A stretch of DNA of 8,016 nucleotides from Hyphomicrobiales bacterium (GCA_023266695.1 JAHFPO010000110.1:1-8016), one strand, 5' to 3'. Positions 1 through 7,115 are shown, counted from the stretch's first letter. Numbers and translations: made by a program. Notes: generated by a model from the sequence alone, not told the origin.

Positions 1-1566
1 GGCGGCTCGACGCTCACCCAGCAGCTCGCGAAGAACCTTTTTCTGAACGAGAAGCGCACGCTCGCCCGCAAGCTCGAAGAGCTGGCGCTCGCGCTCTGGC
101 TGGAGGCCGATTATTCCAAGGACGAGATTCTGGAGCTCTATCTCAACCGGGTCTATTTCGGCGCCGGCGCCTACGGCGTCGAGGCGGCGGCGCAACGCTA
201 TTTCGGAAAATCGGCGCGCGTCGTCACCCTCGGCGAGGCCGCGATCCTGGCGGGCCTCGTCAAGGCGCCCTCGCGGCTCGCGCCGACGCGCAATCCCGAC
301 GGCGCCCGCGAGCGCGCCGAGCGCGTGCTCGCCGCCATGGTCGATGCGAAATTCGTGTCCGACGCCATGGTGAAGACCACGCGCGCCCGCCCGATCATCA
401 TCGTCAAGAACGACGGCCCCGGCTCCACCGGTTACGTCGGCGATTGGGTGATGGACGCCCTCGACGACTATATCGGCCGCATCGACAAGGACATCACCGT
501 CCAGACCACGATCGACCCGGCGCTCCAGGCCGCCGCCGAGCGCGCGCTTAGCGAGGAGTTGAACGCCAAGGGCGTGCGCTACGGCGTCAGCCAAGGCGCG
601 CTCCTCGCCATGGATGCGGACGGCGCGGTGCGCGCCCTCGTCGGCGGGCGCTCCTATGCGGAGAGCCAGTTCAACCGGGCGATCGCGGCCCACCGCCAGC
701 CCGGCTCCGCCTTCAAGCCCTTCGTCTATCTCGCCGCCCTCGAGCGCGGGCTCACGCCCGAGACCGTGCGCGAGGACGCGCCGATCGACGTCAGGGGATG
801 GAAGCCCGAGAACTATTCGCGCGAATATCGCGGCCCGGTGACGCTGACTGTCGCGCTCGCGAATTCGCTCAATACGGTCGCGGTGCGCCTCGGCCTCGAG
901 GTCGGGCCGAAGAACGTCGCTTCGACCGCGCGCCGGCTCGGCATCGCATCCAAGCTCGATCCCAACGCCACCATCGCGCTCGGCACCTCGGACGTGACGC
1001 TCGTCGAGCTCGTCGCCGCCTATGCGCCCTTCGCCAATGGCGGCATCGGCGTCATCCCCCATGTGATCGAGCGCGTGCGCGCCGCCGACGGCGGCATCCT
1101 CTATGCGCGCGCCGCCTCCGGGCTGGGCAGCGTGGTGGCGCCGCCCCATGTCGCCATGATGAACCGCATGCTGGAGGAAACGCTCCTCACCGGCACCGCC
1201 CAGCGGGCGAAAATTCCCGGCTGGCAGGCGGCGGGCAAGACCGGAACCAGCCAGGATTTCCGCGACGCCTGGTTCATCGGCTATACCGGCCGGCTCATCG
1301 CCGGCGTCTGGCTCGGCAATGACGACAACACGCCGACCAAGAAAGCCTCGGGCTCGAACCTGCCGGTCGATATCTGGAATCGCTTCATGCGGGCAGCGCA
1401 CCAGAACCTGCCGGTGGTGGGATTGCCGGGCGCCGTCGATAACCCGGTCGCGCCGCCGATGGGGCCGATGGCGGCGGAGCCGCCCGCCGGCCCGCCCCCG
1501 GCGCCCGCCGGCGGCAACGCCTCGCTCGACAACTGGCTCCTCGACAAGCTGTTCGGCCGGCGCTGA
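1..1566 (+). CDS. Class A penicillin-binding protein (PBP1A family), 5'-truncated
   Basis: Bifunctional murein synthase: a glycosyltransferase (GT51) domain polymerises lipid II and a transpeptidase domain cross-links the peptides, on the periplasmic side of the inner membrane. The frame is open from base 1 with no start, so the N-terminus (membrane anchor and first catalytic Glu region) lies outside; 521 residues are visible. The fragment opens on the GT51 motif GGSTLTQQLAKN (residues 1-12), followed by RKLEE (23-27), the LYLNRVYFG stretch (46-54) and the end of GT51 near residue 105. The transpeptidase has all three active-site motifs: SAFK with catalytic Ser236 and Lys239, SLN at 289-291, and KTGT at 413-416. 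The short linker and the Pro/Ala-rich tail ending NWLLDKLFGRR fit alphaproteobacterial PBP1A-like proteins. The stop is 16 nt from the convergent peptidase gene. The family is certain; which paralogue (mrcA-like or another) is not. Confidence 0.95.
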   Translation, partial: GGSTLTQQLAKNLFLNEKRTLARKLEELALALWLEADYSKDEILELYLNRVYFGAGAYGVEAAAQRYFGKSARVVTLGEAAILAGLVKAPSRLAPTRNPDGARERAERVLAAMVDAKFVSDAMVKTTRARPIIIVKNDGPGSTGYVGDWVMDALDDYIGRIDKDITVQTTIDPALQAAAERALSEELNAKGVRYGVSQGALLAMDADGAVRALVGGRSYAESQFNRAIAAHRQPGSAFKPFVYLAALERGLTPETVREDAPIDVRGWKPENYSREYRGPVTLTVALANSLNTVAVRLGLEVGPKNVASTARRLGIASKLDPNATIALGTSDVTLVELVAAYAPFANGGIGVIPHVIERVRAADGGILYARAASGLGSVVAPPHVAMMNRMLEETLLTGTAQRAKIPGWQAAGKTGTSQDFRDAWFIGYTGRLIAGVWLGNDDNTPTKKASGSNLPVDIWNRFMRAAHQNLPVVGLPGAVDNPVAPPMGPMAAEPPAGPPPAPAGGNASLDNWLLDKLFGRR

Positions 1567-1582
1567 CTTTACAGTTGAAGCC

Positions 1583-2347
1583 TCAGCCGTGCGCTCCGTA
1601 GCGATGGAGCGAAGGCCCGTGCAACTTGAGCCAGGCCTCGGCGCTCCGCCGCTCCGGCGTCAGACGAGCGACGATCCGCCAGAAGCGCGCGGAATGATTG
1701 AGCTCGCGGCGGTGGGCGACTTCGTGGGCGGCGAGACAATCGAGCACATGGGGCGGCGCCAGCACCAGCCGCCAGGAATAGGAAAGCGTGCCCTCCTGCG
1801 AGCACGAGCCCCAGCGGCTCTGGGTGTCGCGCAGGCCGAGCCGGTCGATCTCGACATCGAGCAGCGCCGCATAGCGCCGGCTGGCGGCGGAGAGGTCGCG
1901 CCGCGCCTCGCGCTTCAGGAATTCAACGATCCGGCGGGTGATATGTTGAGGCGCGCCCGAGACGCAGAGGAGCGCCGCCCCGTCGCTCGTCACCTCCGTC
2001 CACACCCGGCCGCGCGCGCCCGGCCGGTGGACGATGCGATGGGAAATCCCGCGCAGCGGGATCACCTCGCCGTCGGCGAACGGGACAGGCTCGGGCATGC
2101 GTTTCAGGCGGGCGGCGATCCAGGCCGCGTTCTTCTCGGCGAAGGCGCGCGCCTGCTTGAGGCTGCCGCGCGGCGGCATCGTCATCACCACGTCGCGGCT
2201 CGCCTCGCGCACGCGGAGCGTATAGCGCCGTGCCCGCGGGTGGCGCTGCACGGCCACCTCATAGGCTTCGTTGGCGCAGGAGACGACCAGCCGGCCGTCC
2301 TCGCCGGCGGCCTTGCGAGTGAAGGAGAAAGGCAGAAACAGCTGCAT
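1583..2347 (-). CDS. YgjP/DUF45-type zinc metallopeptidase (M48-like, SprT-related)
   Basis: Predicted soluble zinc-dependent peptidase of 254 residues. The zinc site is HEVAH (His208, Glu209, His212), with a likely third ligand in NHSARFW (His218). The preceding TQSRWGSC block (175-182) and the LAPPHVLDCLAAHEVAH arrangement are hallmarks of the YgjP/COG1451 family. An N-terminal beta-rich segment (about 30-120) precedes the peptidase half. No signal peptide or membrane helix is seen, so it should be cytosolic; substrates of this family are poorly known. I chose the ATG at 2347 because a GGGGA purine run lies just upstream. A 13-residue extension would need a TTG at 2386 inside a palindrome-rich stretch that looks regulatory. 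It lies 90 bp downstream of phaZ on the same strand and could be read from it, but the gap also holds candidate control elements. Confidence 0.9.
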   Translation of the reverse strand: MQLFLPFSFTRKAAGEDGRLVVSCANEAYEVAVQRHPRARRYTLRVREASRDVVMTMPPRGSLKQARAFAEKNAAWIAARLKRMPEPVPFADGEVIPLRGISHRIVHRPGARGRVWTEVTSDGAALLCVSGAPQHITRRIVEFLKREARRDLSAASRRYAALLDVEIDRLGLRDTQSRWGSCSQEGTLSYSWRLVLAPPHVLDCLAAHEVAHRRELNHSARFWRIVARLTPERRSAEAWLKLHGPSLHRYGAHG

Positions 2348-2360
2348 CGGTCCCCGCGTC

Positions 2361-2394
2361 GATTCGAATCGCTCTCGCTTAAGCAATTCGAATT
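2361..2394. promoter_or_regulatory. Pair of ATTCGAAT palindromes upstream of the metallopeptidase
   Basis: Two perfect 10-bp palindromes, GATTCGAATC (2361-2370) and AATTCGAATT (2385-2394), share the core ATTCGAAT. Their centres are 24 bp apart, a little over two helical turns. They begin 13 bp upstream of the metallopeptidase ATG. The layout suggests a tandem operator for a dimeric regulator, but no regulator family is identified and chance cannot be excluded. Confidence 0.35.
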
Positions 2395-2396
2395 AT

Positions 2397-2432
2397 GCGC
2401 TCGATGCAAGCGGTTAGCGATGGTGCGAGCGC
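2397..2432 (-). terminator. Weak hairpin downstream of phaZ
   Basis: GCGCTCG (2397-2403) pairs perfectly with CGAGCGC (2426-2432) around a 22-nt loop, starting a few bases past the phaZ stop. On the minus strand it is followed by an AT-rich stretch but no clear U-run. It may be a 3' end structure or weak terminator separating phaZ from the metallopeptidase gene; the large loop makes this uncertain. Confidence 0.25.
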
Positions 2433-2437
2433 GCGGC

Positions 2438-3796
2438 TCAGGCGACGCGTTTGGGTCCCACTGCCGTCTGCCGGCGCGCGACCGCGGGCGGCTCGAGGCC
2501 GCGATTGTGGGTCTGGATGAAATCGGCCATGCGCGGAGCGATTTCGGCGCGAAAGCGCGAGCCGTTGAAGACGCCGTAATGGCCCACGTCCGGCTGCAGG
2601 TAATGGGCTTTGCGCTCGGGCGGAATATTGACGCACAGCCCATGGGCGGCCTCGGTCTGACCGCGGCCCGAAATATCGTCATGCTCGCCCTCGATCGTGA
2701 GCAGCGCGACGCGGCGGATTGTCTCGAGATCGACCGACTTGCCGCGGTGGGTCATTTCGCCCTTGGGCAGCGCGTGACGCACAAACACGGTCTCGACCGT
2801 TTGCAGGTAGAACTCGGCGGTCAAATCCATGACCGCGAGATACTCGTCATAAAACTCGCGATGCTTGTTCGCCGAATCCCCGTCGCCCAGCACCAGGTGC
2901 TGGAACATCTGCTTGTGGGCGTCGAGATGGCGGTCGAAATTCATGCTGACGAAGCCGGTGAGCTGCAGGAAACCCGGATAGACCTCGCGCATGAAACCCG
3001 GATGCGGGAACGGCACCCTGCCGATGACGTGCGAGCGGAACCAATCAGTGCCGCGGGCTTCGGCCAGCTTGTTGACTGCGGTCGGATTGATGCGCGTGTC
3101 GATCGGACCACCCATCAGGATCATGGATTTGGGCAGATAGGGATCGTCTTCCGCTTCCATGCGGGCGACCGCGGCAATCACCGGCACCGCGGGCTGGCAG
3201 ACCGCGATCACGTGGCAGTCGCCGCCGAGCCAGTGCAACATGCTGATCACGTAGTCGATGTAATCATCGAGATCGAAGCATCCCGCCGCGACCGGCACCA
3301 TGCGCGCGTCCATCCAGTCGGTGATGTAGACGTCGTGGCGCGGCAACAGCGCCTCGACCGTGCCGCTGAGGAGCGTCGCGTAGTGGCCGGACATCGGCGC
3401 GACGATCAATACTTTCGGCTGGGGACGCCGCAGGGGATGCTCGAACAGGCGCTGGAAATGGAGGAGCTTGCAGAACGGGCGCTCCCAAACGCTGGCGATC
3501 TGGACCGGCACCCGCTCGCCGCCGACGAGCGTCGAATGGATATCCCATTCGGGCTTGGTATAGCGCCGGATCACGCGTTCGTAGATTTCGGCCGCCGCGG
3601 CGACCGACTTGCCGAAGGTGGTGTGGGCGAGCGGATTGAGCGGATTCTTGAAATGGAGCCGGGCCGCGTCGGCGAGCCCGCGGGAGGGATTGAGCGCCGC
3701 ATGGCTCCACTCATAGAGCCAATACAGCGGCGTCGTGCTGAGCGGGCCGCCTTCGCCCGGTAGCTCGGGCGCGCCGCCGAATACTCCGATCGCCAT
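2438..3796 (-). CDS. phaZ: Intracellular polyhydroxyalkanoate depolymerase PhaZ
   Basis: Hydrolyses native intracellular PHA (PHB) granules to hydroxyacid products, so stored carbon and reducing power can be reused. The 452-residue alpha/beta-hydrolase matches the intracellular PhaZ family, which uses cysteine rather than serine as nucleophile. The visible triad is Cys200 in VCQPAVP, Asp373 or Asp374 in EGEHDDISG, and His406 in GHYGVFNG. The opening YWLYEWSHAALNPSR (residues 24-38) and the block around VAPMSGHYATLLSGTVE (133-149) are also typical. There is no signal peptide, in keeping with a cytoplasmic granule enzyme. The start is the ATG at 3796, with a GGGG purine run 4 nt upstream; the length is slightly above the usual 400-430. 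It has its own upstream region with a candidate promoter and a TTGCA/TGCAA dyad. No pha synthase or phasin gene is present in the window. Confidence 0.95.
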   Translation of the reverse strand: MAIGVFGGAPELPGEGGPLSTTPLYWLYEWSHAALNPSRGLADAARLHFKNPLNPLAHTTFGKSVAAAAEIYERVIRRYTKPEWDIHSTLVGGERVPVQIASVWERPFCKLLHFQRLFEHPLRRPQPKVLIVAPMSGHYATLLSGTVEALLPRHDVYITDWMDARMVPVAAGCFDLDDYIDYVISMLHWLGGDCHVIAVCQPAVPVIAAVARMEAEDDPYLPKSMILMGGPIDTRINPTAVNKLAEARGTDWFRSHVIGRVPFPHPGFMREVYPGFLQLTGFVSMNFDRHLDAHKQMFQHLVLGDGDSANKHREFYDEYLAVMDLTAEFYLQTVETVFVRHALPKGEMTHRGKSVDLETIRRVALLTIEGEHDDISGRGQTEAAHGLCVNIPPERKAHYLQPDVGHYGVFNGSRFRAEIAPRMADFIQTHNRGLEPPAVARRQTAVGPKRVA

Positions 3797-3819
3797 CGTG
3801 CCCCGATTCAGCCCCTTTA

Positions 3820-3830
3820 TTGCAGTGCAA
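3820..3830. promoter_or_regulatory. TTGCA-n-TGCAA dyad, candidate PhaR operator for phaZ
   Basis: A perfect dyad with 5-bp arms around one central base (minus strand TTGCACTGCAA) lies 23 bp upstream of the phaZ ATG. It coincides with the transcription start predicted from the adjacent -35/-10 boxes. PhaR repressors of alphaproteobacterial PHA genes are known to bind TGC-rich dyads, so this is a reasonable operator candidate. Assignment rests on motif and position only. Confidence 0.5.
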
Positions 3831-3831
3831 C

Positions 3832-3860
3832 AGAATGTCGTTTTTTAGCGCTCACGTCAA
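3832..3860 (-). promoter_or_regulatory. Candidate sigma70-type promoter of phaZ
   Basis: Read on the minus strand, a -35 box TTGACG (3855-3860) is separated by 17 nt from a weak -10 CATTCT (3832-3837). The -35 matches consensus well, the -10 only at three positions. The predicted start, near 3825, falls inside the TTGCA/TGCAA dyad and about 30 nt before the ATG. Confidence 0.4.
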
Positions 3861-3899
3861 TCCAAGCACGGGTCTGGTAGAGGCGGCGATAACAGGCCT

Positions 3900-4712
3900 T
3901 TATTCGCCCACTTGCAACAACGATCCGCCCCGCCGCGCCGCAGCAAGCAAGGCCTGAAAGGCGACCGCGGCACCGGCGAGCCACAGCGCATTGAGCGCGA
4001 GCGCCCAGGCCATGAGGTCGGCCCGGAACGCGTGCTCGATCACGAGCGCGCGCATGCCCTCGAACACGGCGGTCGGCGGCAGCGCCCAGGCGATCGGCTG
4101 CAGCCACTGGGGCAGCGTCGCGACCGGGTAGTAGACGCAGGTCAATGGCAGGAACAGGAACATCAGCGACCAGGTGAGCCCTTCGGCCCCTAACCCCTGG
4201 CGCATCACCAGTCCCGAACAGAACATCCCCACCGCCCAACTGGTGAACAGGAGATTGGCGAAGAAAGCCGCGAGCGCCAAGCCGAGACTCCAAAAGTTGA
4301 AACCGAAGAAGGCGATGGCGAGCAACGATACCGGCACGAAACCGATTGCAAGACGGATGACGCTCATCACGATGAGTGCGATCACGAATTCGACCGGCCG
4401 GAGCGGGCTGATCATCAGATTGGCGAGATTGCGCGCCCACATCTCCTCGAGGAAGGAGATCGAGAAACCGAGCTGACCGCGAAACAGCACGTCCCAGAGT
4501 AGAACCGCGGCGAGGAAGGTTCCGGCCGCGAGCGCGAGCGCGCCCGGCTGTTTCGCCACATGGAGTTGCAAAAAACCCCACATGGTCATCTGCACCGCTG
4601 GCCAATAGACGATCTCCAGGAGTCGCGGCCACGAGGAGCGCAACAGATACCAGTGACGCAGCACCATTGCGGCGATGCGCCGGAGCGAGAAGGCAGGCGA
4701 GTGTTCGCTCAC
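3900..4712 (-). CDS. ABC-2 type transporter permease
   Basis: Membrane component of an ABC exporter, 270 residues, with about six hydrophobic segments (roughly 31-50, 60-76, 108-135, 140-165, 178-196, 234-258). ABC-2 family landmarks are the conserved EEMWARNLANLMISPLRPVEF-like loop (89-109) and the block from PLTCVYYPVATLPQWLQ to PTAVFEGMR (189-221). The start is the GTG at 4712: it overlaps the stop of the upstream ATPase in a GTGA arrangement, and AGGAAGAGG lies 7 nt upstream (4720-4728 on the plus strand). A longer frame from 4874 overlaps the ATPase and has arginine-rich shadow composition, so I rejected it. The overlap implies translational coupling and a two-subunit transporter. The substrate cannot be read from sequence; drug, lipid or polysaccharide export are all possible in this family. 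Confidence 0.92.
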   Translation of the reverse strand: MSEHSPAFSLRRIAAMVLRHWYLLRSSWPRLLEIVYWPAVQMTMWGFLQLHVAKQPGALALAAGTFLAAVLLWDVLFRGQLGFSISFLEEMWARNLANLMISPLRPVEFVIALIVMSVIRLAIGFVPVSLLAIAFFGFNFWSLGLALAAFFANLLFTSWAVGMFCSGLVMRQGLGAEGLTWSLMFLFLPLTCVYYPVATLPQWLQPIAWALPPTAVFEGMRALVIEHAFRADLMAWALALNALWLAGAAVAFQALLAAARRGGSLLQVGE

Positions 4713-5476
4713 GATGCCGCCTCTTCCTGCGTGGCGAGCGACGGCTTGCGCCGCCCGCGGGCGACGTCGAGGAAAACCTCTTCGAGCGTGTGCCGCCCAT
4801 AGCGGACGATCAGCCGGGCGGGCGCATCGTCGTCCACGATGCAGCCGCGCTTCATCATGATGACGCGGTCGCATAGCCGCTCGACCTCGCCCATGTTGTG
4901 GGAGGCGAGCAGGATGGTGGCCTGTTTCCCCTTGCGATAGCGCTCGAGATGGCCGCGGATCCAGTCGGCGGTGTCGGGATCGAGCGAGGCGGTGGGCTCG
5001 TCGAGCACCAGCACCTCGGGCTCGTTGACGAGCGCCTTGGCGAGCGCGACGCGGGTTTTCTGTCCGGCCGAGAGCTTGCCCGCCGGCCGGTCGATGAATT
5101 CACCGAGGTCGAGGTCCCCGGCGAGCCGTGCGATCCGGCCTTCGACATCGGCGACGCCATAGAGCATGCCGAACACGGTGAGGTTCTGCCGCACGGTGAG
5201 CCGGTGCGGCAGGTCGACATGGGGACTCTCGAAATTCATGCGGTGGAGGACGCGGTGCGGCTCATGGGCCATATCGGCGCCGAGCACCGTCACCCGACCC
5301 GCGGTCGGCGCGACCAGTCCCATGATCATGCCGATGGTCGTGGTCTTGCCGGCGCCGTTGCCCCCCAGGAGGCCGGTAATCGAGTCGGACGCGATCGCGA
5401 AAGAAATGCCGTCGACGGCGATGGCTTCGCCGTAATGCTTGGAGAGACGCTCGGCCTTGATGACGGGGGCAGTCAT
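4709..5476 (-). CDS. ABC transporter ATP-binding protein (ABC-2 exporter ATPase)
   Basis: Nucleotide-binding subunit of 255 residues that powers the permease encoded immediately downstream; cytoplasmic and membrane-associated. Motifs in order are Walker A GGNGAGKTT (38-46), signature LSAGQKTR (135-142), Walker B VLVLDE (155-160) followed by the D-loop region SLDPDTADW, and the H-loop ASHNM with His193. At the expected Q-loop position the sequence reads NFESPHVDLPHRLT (81-94) with no glutamine and Glu83 near the expected site. The NF-SP-V-LP pattern occurs in a recognisable subfamily, so the protein is probably functional. The C-terminal HTLEEVFLDVARGRR segment is typical of ABC-2 ATPases. The ATG at 5476 has only a weak ribosome site. 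It is transcribed divergently from regB across 140 bp. Confidence 0.95.
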   Translation of the reverse strand: MTAPVIKAERLSKHYGEAIAVDGISFAIASDSITGLLGGNGAGKTTTIGMIMGLVAPTAGRVTVLGADMAHEPHRVLHRMNFESPHVDLPHRLTVRQNLTVFGMLYGVADVEGRIARLAGDLDLGEFIDRPAGKLSAGQKTRVALAKALVNEPEVLVLDEPTASLDPDTADWIRGHLERYRKGKQATILLASHNMGEVERLCDRVIMMKRGCIVDDDAPARLIVRYGRHTLEEVFLDVARGRRKPSLATQEEAAS

Positions 5477-5616
5477 GATGATGATGGGTCTTGCGGGCTC
5501 GGAGGTGGCATAGGAAGGACTTCCAGTGCAAGCAGGACCTGCGCGCAGCGGCGAATGTTGAGAAATCGGACGAGTAACGGTTCCACGATGGCCACGGTAC
5601 GCCTGGATTTGGAGAC
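5477..5616. promoter_or_regulatory. Divergent intergenic region between the ABC operon and regB
   Basis: This 140-bp gap must hold the promoters of the leftward transporter operon and of rightward regB. Two small dyads are visible: GGAAG-ga-CTTCC (5513-5524) and GCAGG-a-CCTGC (5532-5542). I found no convincing -35/-10 pair in either direction. An in-frame TAA at 5575 means regB cannot start upstream of its ATG by more than about 13 codons, and no other start codon occurs there. Confidence 0.45.
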
Positions 5617-7005
5617 ATGATCGGACAGTTCGACCGCTTCATCGGCTCGCAGCCCTATGGCCTCCGGATCGAAACGCTCGTTCGGCTGCGCTGGCTGGCG
5701 GTCGCGGGCCAGACGCTTGCGCTCGCGATCGTCTATTGGGGTTTCGGCTTTGACCTCCCGATCATGCCGGCCGCCGCCATCGTCGCATTGACCGCCGGAA
5801 TCAATATCGTACTGCGGGCAAGATATCCGGGAGCCCAGCGTCTCGGTGATCTGTCGGCCGGAATTCTGCTCGCCTACGACATCGTCCAGCTTGCGCTGCT
5901 GCTTTATCTCACCGGCGGGCTCACCAATCCGTTCTCCGTGTTGTTCCTCGCGCCGGTTCTGATCTCGGCGACGGTGTTGTCGCCGCGCACAACACTCTTT
6001 CTCGGTGCCTTGGTTTTTGTCGCGGCGACCATGCTCCTCTTCTTCCAGCTTCCGCTTCCTTGGTATCCGGGCAAGACCTTCGATCCGCCGCCGCTTTACG
6101 ATGCCGGGATCTGGGTTTCCATCCTCGTATCGGTTGCTTTCATCGGCGGTTATGCCTGGGCGGCCGCCAAGGAGACTCGCCAGCTCTCACAAGCGCTGGC
6201 CGAGACCGAGCTCGTGCTTGCGCGTGAACAACATCTCTCGGCCCTCGACGGTCTCGCCGCGGCTGCGGCGCACGAACTCGGCACGCCGCTCGCCACCATC
6301 GCCGTCGTGACCCGCGAACTTGAGCGGAGCTTACCCGCGGACTTCGCACATATCGACGACATTCGCCTCCTGCGTGAGCAGAGCGAACGCTGCCGTTCGA
6401 TTCTGCGCACGCTGACCTCGCTTGGCTCCGGAGATGCGCCGTTCGATCGCATGCCGCTCTCTCATCTGCTCGAGGAGGTCGTGACGCCGCACCGTGCTTT
6501 CGGCATCCCGATCGCGGTCGAGTTGCCGCAAAATCGCACCGACGAGCCGGTGGTCTCGCGCAATCCGGCCATCCTCTATGGACTCGGCAACCTGGTGGAA
6601 AATGCGGTCGATTTCGCCGACACCGGCGTCAGCGTGGCGGCGCACTGGAGCGACGAGGAAATGGCGATCGTCGTTACCGACGATGGGCCTGGCTTTGCCC
6701 CTGAAGTGATCAATCGGATCGGTAGTCCCTATGTGACGATGCGCGGCCGGCGACGCGGCCGTGACACGGAGGGACCGGGCGGCCTCGGCCTCGGCTTCTT
6801 CATCGCCAAGACGCTGCTGGAGCGGACCGACGCCACACTGTCGATGGAGAACCGTACTTTCCCGGACACCGGGGCGATCGTGCGGGTGCGCTGGTCGCGG
6901 GCTGCGCTCGGGCTTAACCTTAATTCGGGACGCCCGCCGGCGCCGGCGGGCGTGATCGGGCCACAATCGGCCGCCACCCTTGCCAGGGACAAGGTGGAGA
7001 ACTAG
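5617..7005 (+). CDS. regB: Redox-responsive sensor histidine kinase RegB/PrrB/ActS family
   Basis: Membrane sensor kinase of 462 residues that autophosphorylates in response to redox or quinone state and passes phosphate to RegA. The N-terminal half has about six hydrophobic segments (between 26 and 184). They include the heptad GGLTNPF (100-106), the GGxxNPF quinone-site motif of RegB. The kinase core shows the H-box AAAAAHELGTPLATI with His219, a redox-type cysteine Cys259 in SERCRSIL, the N-box GNLVENAVDFA (324-334), G1 DDGPGF (355-360) and G2 GGLGLGFFIA (388-397). The His-Cys spacing of 40 equals that of Rhodobacter capsulatus RegB (His225, Cys265). The ATG at 5617 is the only start available after the in-frame TAA at 5575; GGAG lies only 2 nt upstream. 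The C-terminus carries about 30 extra residues, partly encoded by a perfect DNA palindrome. In rhizobia this gene is called actS or regS. Confidence 0.96.
   Translation: MIGQFDRFIGSQPYGLRIETLVRLRWLAVAGQTLALAIVYWGFGFDLPIMPAAAIVALTAGINIVLRARYPGAQRLGDLSAGILLAYDIVQLALLLYLTGGLTNPFSVLFLAPVLISATVLSPRTTLFLGALVFVAATMLLFFQLPLPWYPGKTFDPPPLYDAGIWVSILVSVAFIGGYAWAAAKETRQLSQALAETELVLAREQHLSALDGLAAAAAHELGTPLATIAVVTRELERSLPADFAHIDDIRLLREQSERCRSILRTLTSLGSGDAPFDRMPLSHLLEEVVTPHRAFGIPIAVELPQNRTDEPVVSRNPAILYGLGNLVENAVDFADTGVSVAAHWSDEEMAIVVTDDGPGFAPEVINRIGSPYVTMRGRRRGRDTEGPGGLGLGFFIAKTLLERTDATLSMENRTFPDTGAIVRVRWSRAALGLNLNSGRPPAPAGVIGPQSAATLARDKVEN
6930..6953. repeat. 24-bp perfect palindrome within the 3' end of regB
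   Basis: The left arm ACGCCCGCCGGC is followed directly by its exact reverse complement. In RNA it would fold as a roughly 10-bp G+C-only stem with a GCGC loop. It encodes a Pro/Ala/Gly segment (about residues 438-446) in the non-conserved tail of RegB, 52 nt before the stop. It could affect the regB-to-regA mRNA ratio, or it could be a palindromic insertion tolerated by a floppy tail. Confidence 0.6.
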
Positions 7006-7082
7006 GTCTTCATCGGATTGGCGAATGCGGCGGGGCGCTGAATGATTGTCCTTGCGCGGCTGAACGGCTATTGGAGTACGCA

Positions 7083-7115
7083 TTGCTAAATCGGATGCGA
7101 CCGCCATGGAAATGA
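7083..7115 (+). other. Possible short leader frame overlapping the regA start
   Basis: A TTG at 7083, placed 6 nt after GGAG (7073-7076), opens a 10-codon frame (MLNRMRPPWK) ending in TGA at 7113-7115. That stop overlaps the ATG at 7112, the third codon of the annotated regA, as ATGA. This could couple regA translation to leader translation. The frame is tiny and may be chance. Confidence 0.2.

Noticed and set aside
1592..1611. CGCTCC/GGAGCG hairpin near the convergent PBP and peptidase ends
   Set aside because: It has only six pairs, no T-run, and lies inside the peptidase coding sequence; not enough to call a terminator.
1319..3763. Very long (814-codon) open frame on the plus strand across the PBP end, peptidase and phaZ
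   Set aside because: It runs antisense to two genes with complete catalytic motifs, shows no recognisable domain, and is rich in Arg/His/Ala as expected of a shadow in GC-rich DNA with biased third positions.
3817..4800. 327-codon minus-strand frame overlapping the permease
   Set aside because: Arg-rich and without hydrophobic segments. The alternative frame gives a clean ABC-2 permease with a proper ribosome site and stop/start overlap.
4713..4874. 54-residue N-terminal extension of the permease
   Set aside because: It lies wholly within the ATPase gene and is Arg/His-rich. The GTG at 4712 with AGGAAGAGG upstream explains the start better.
4898..5620. 240-codon plus-strand frame opposite the ABC ATPase
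   Set aside because: Antisense to intact Walker and signature motifs, with no domain of its own. It ends overlapping the regB ATG only by chance.
7046..7074. Possible regA promoter TTGTCC-17-TATTGG
   Set aside because: Both boxes are poor matches and the regB-regA gap is short enough for co-transcription. A start near 7081 would also remove the only good ribosome site.
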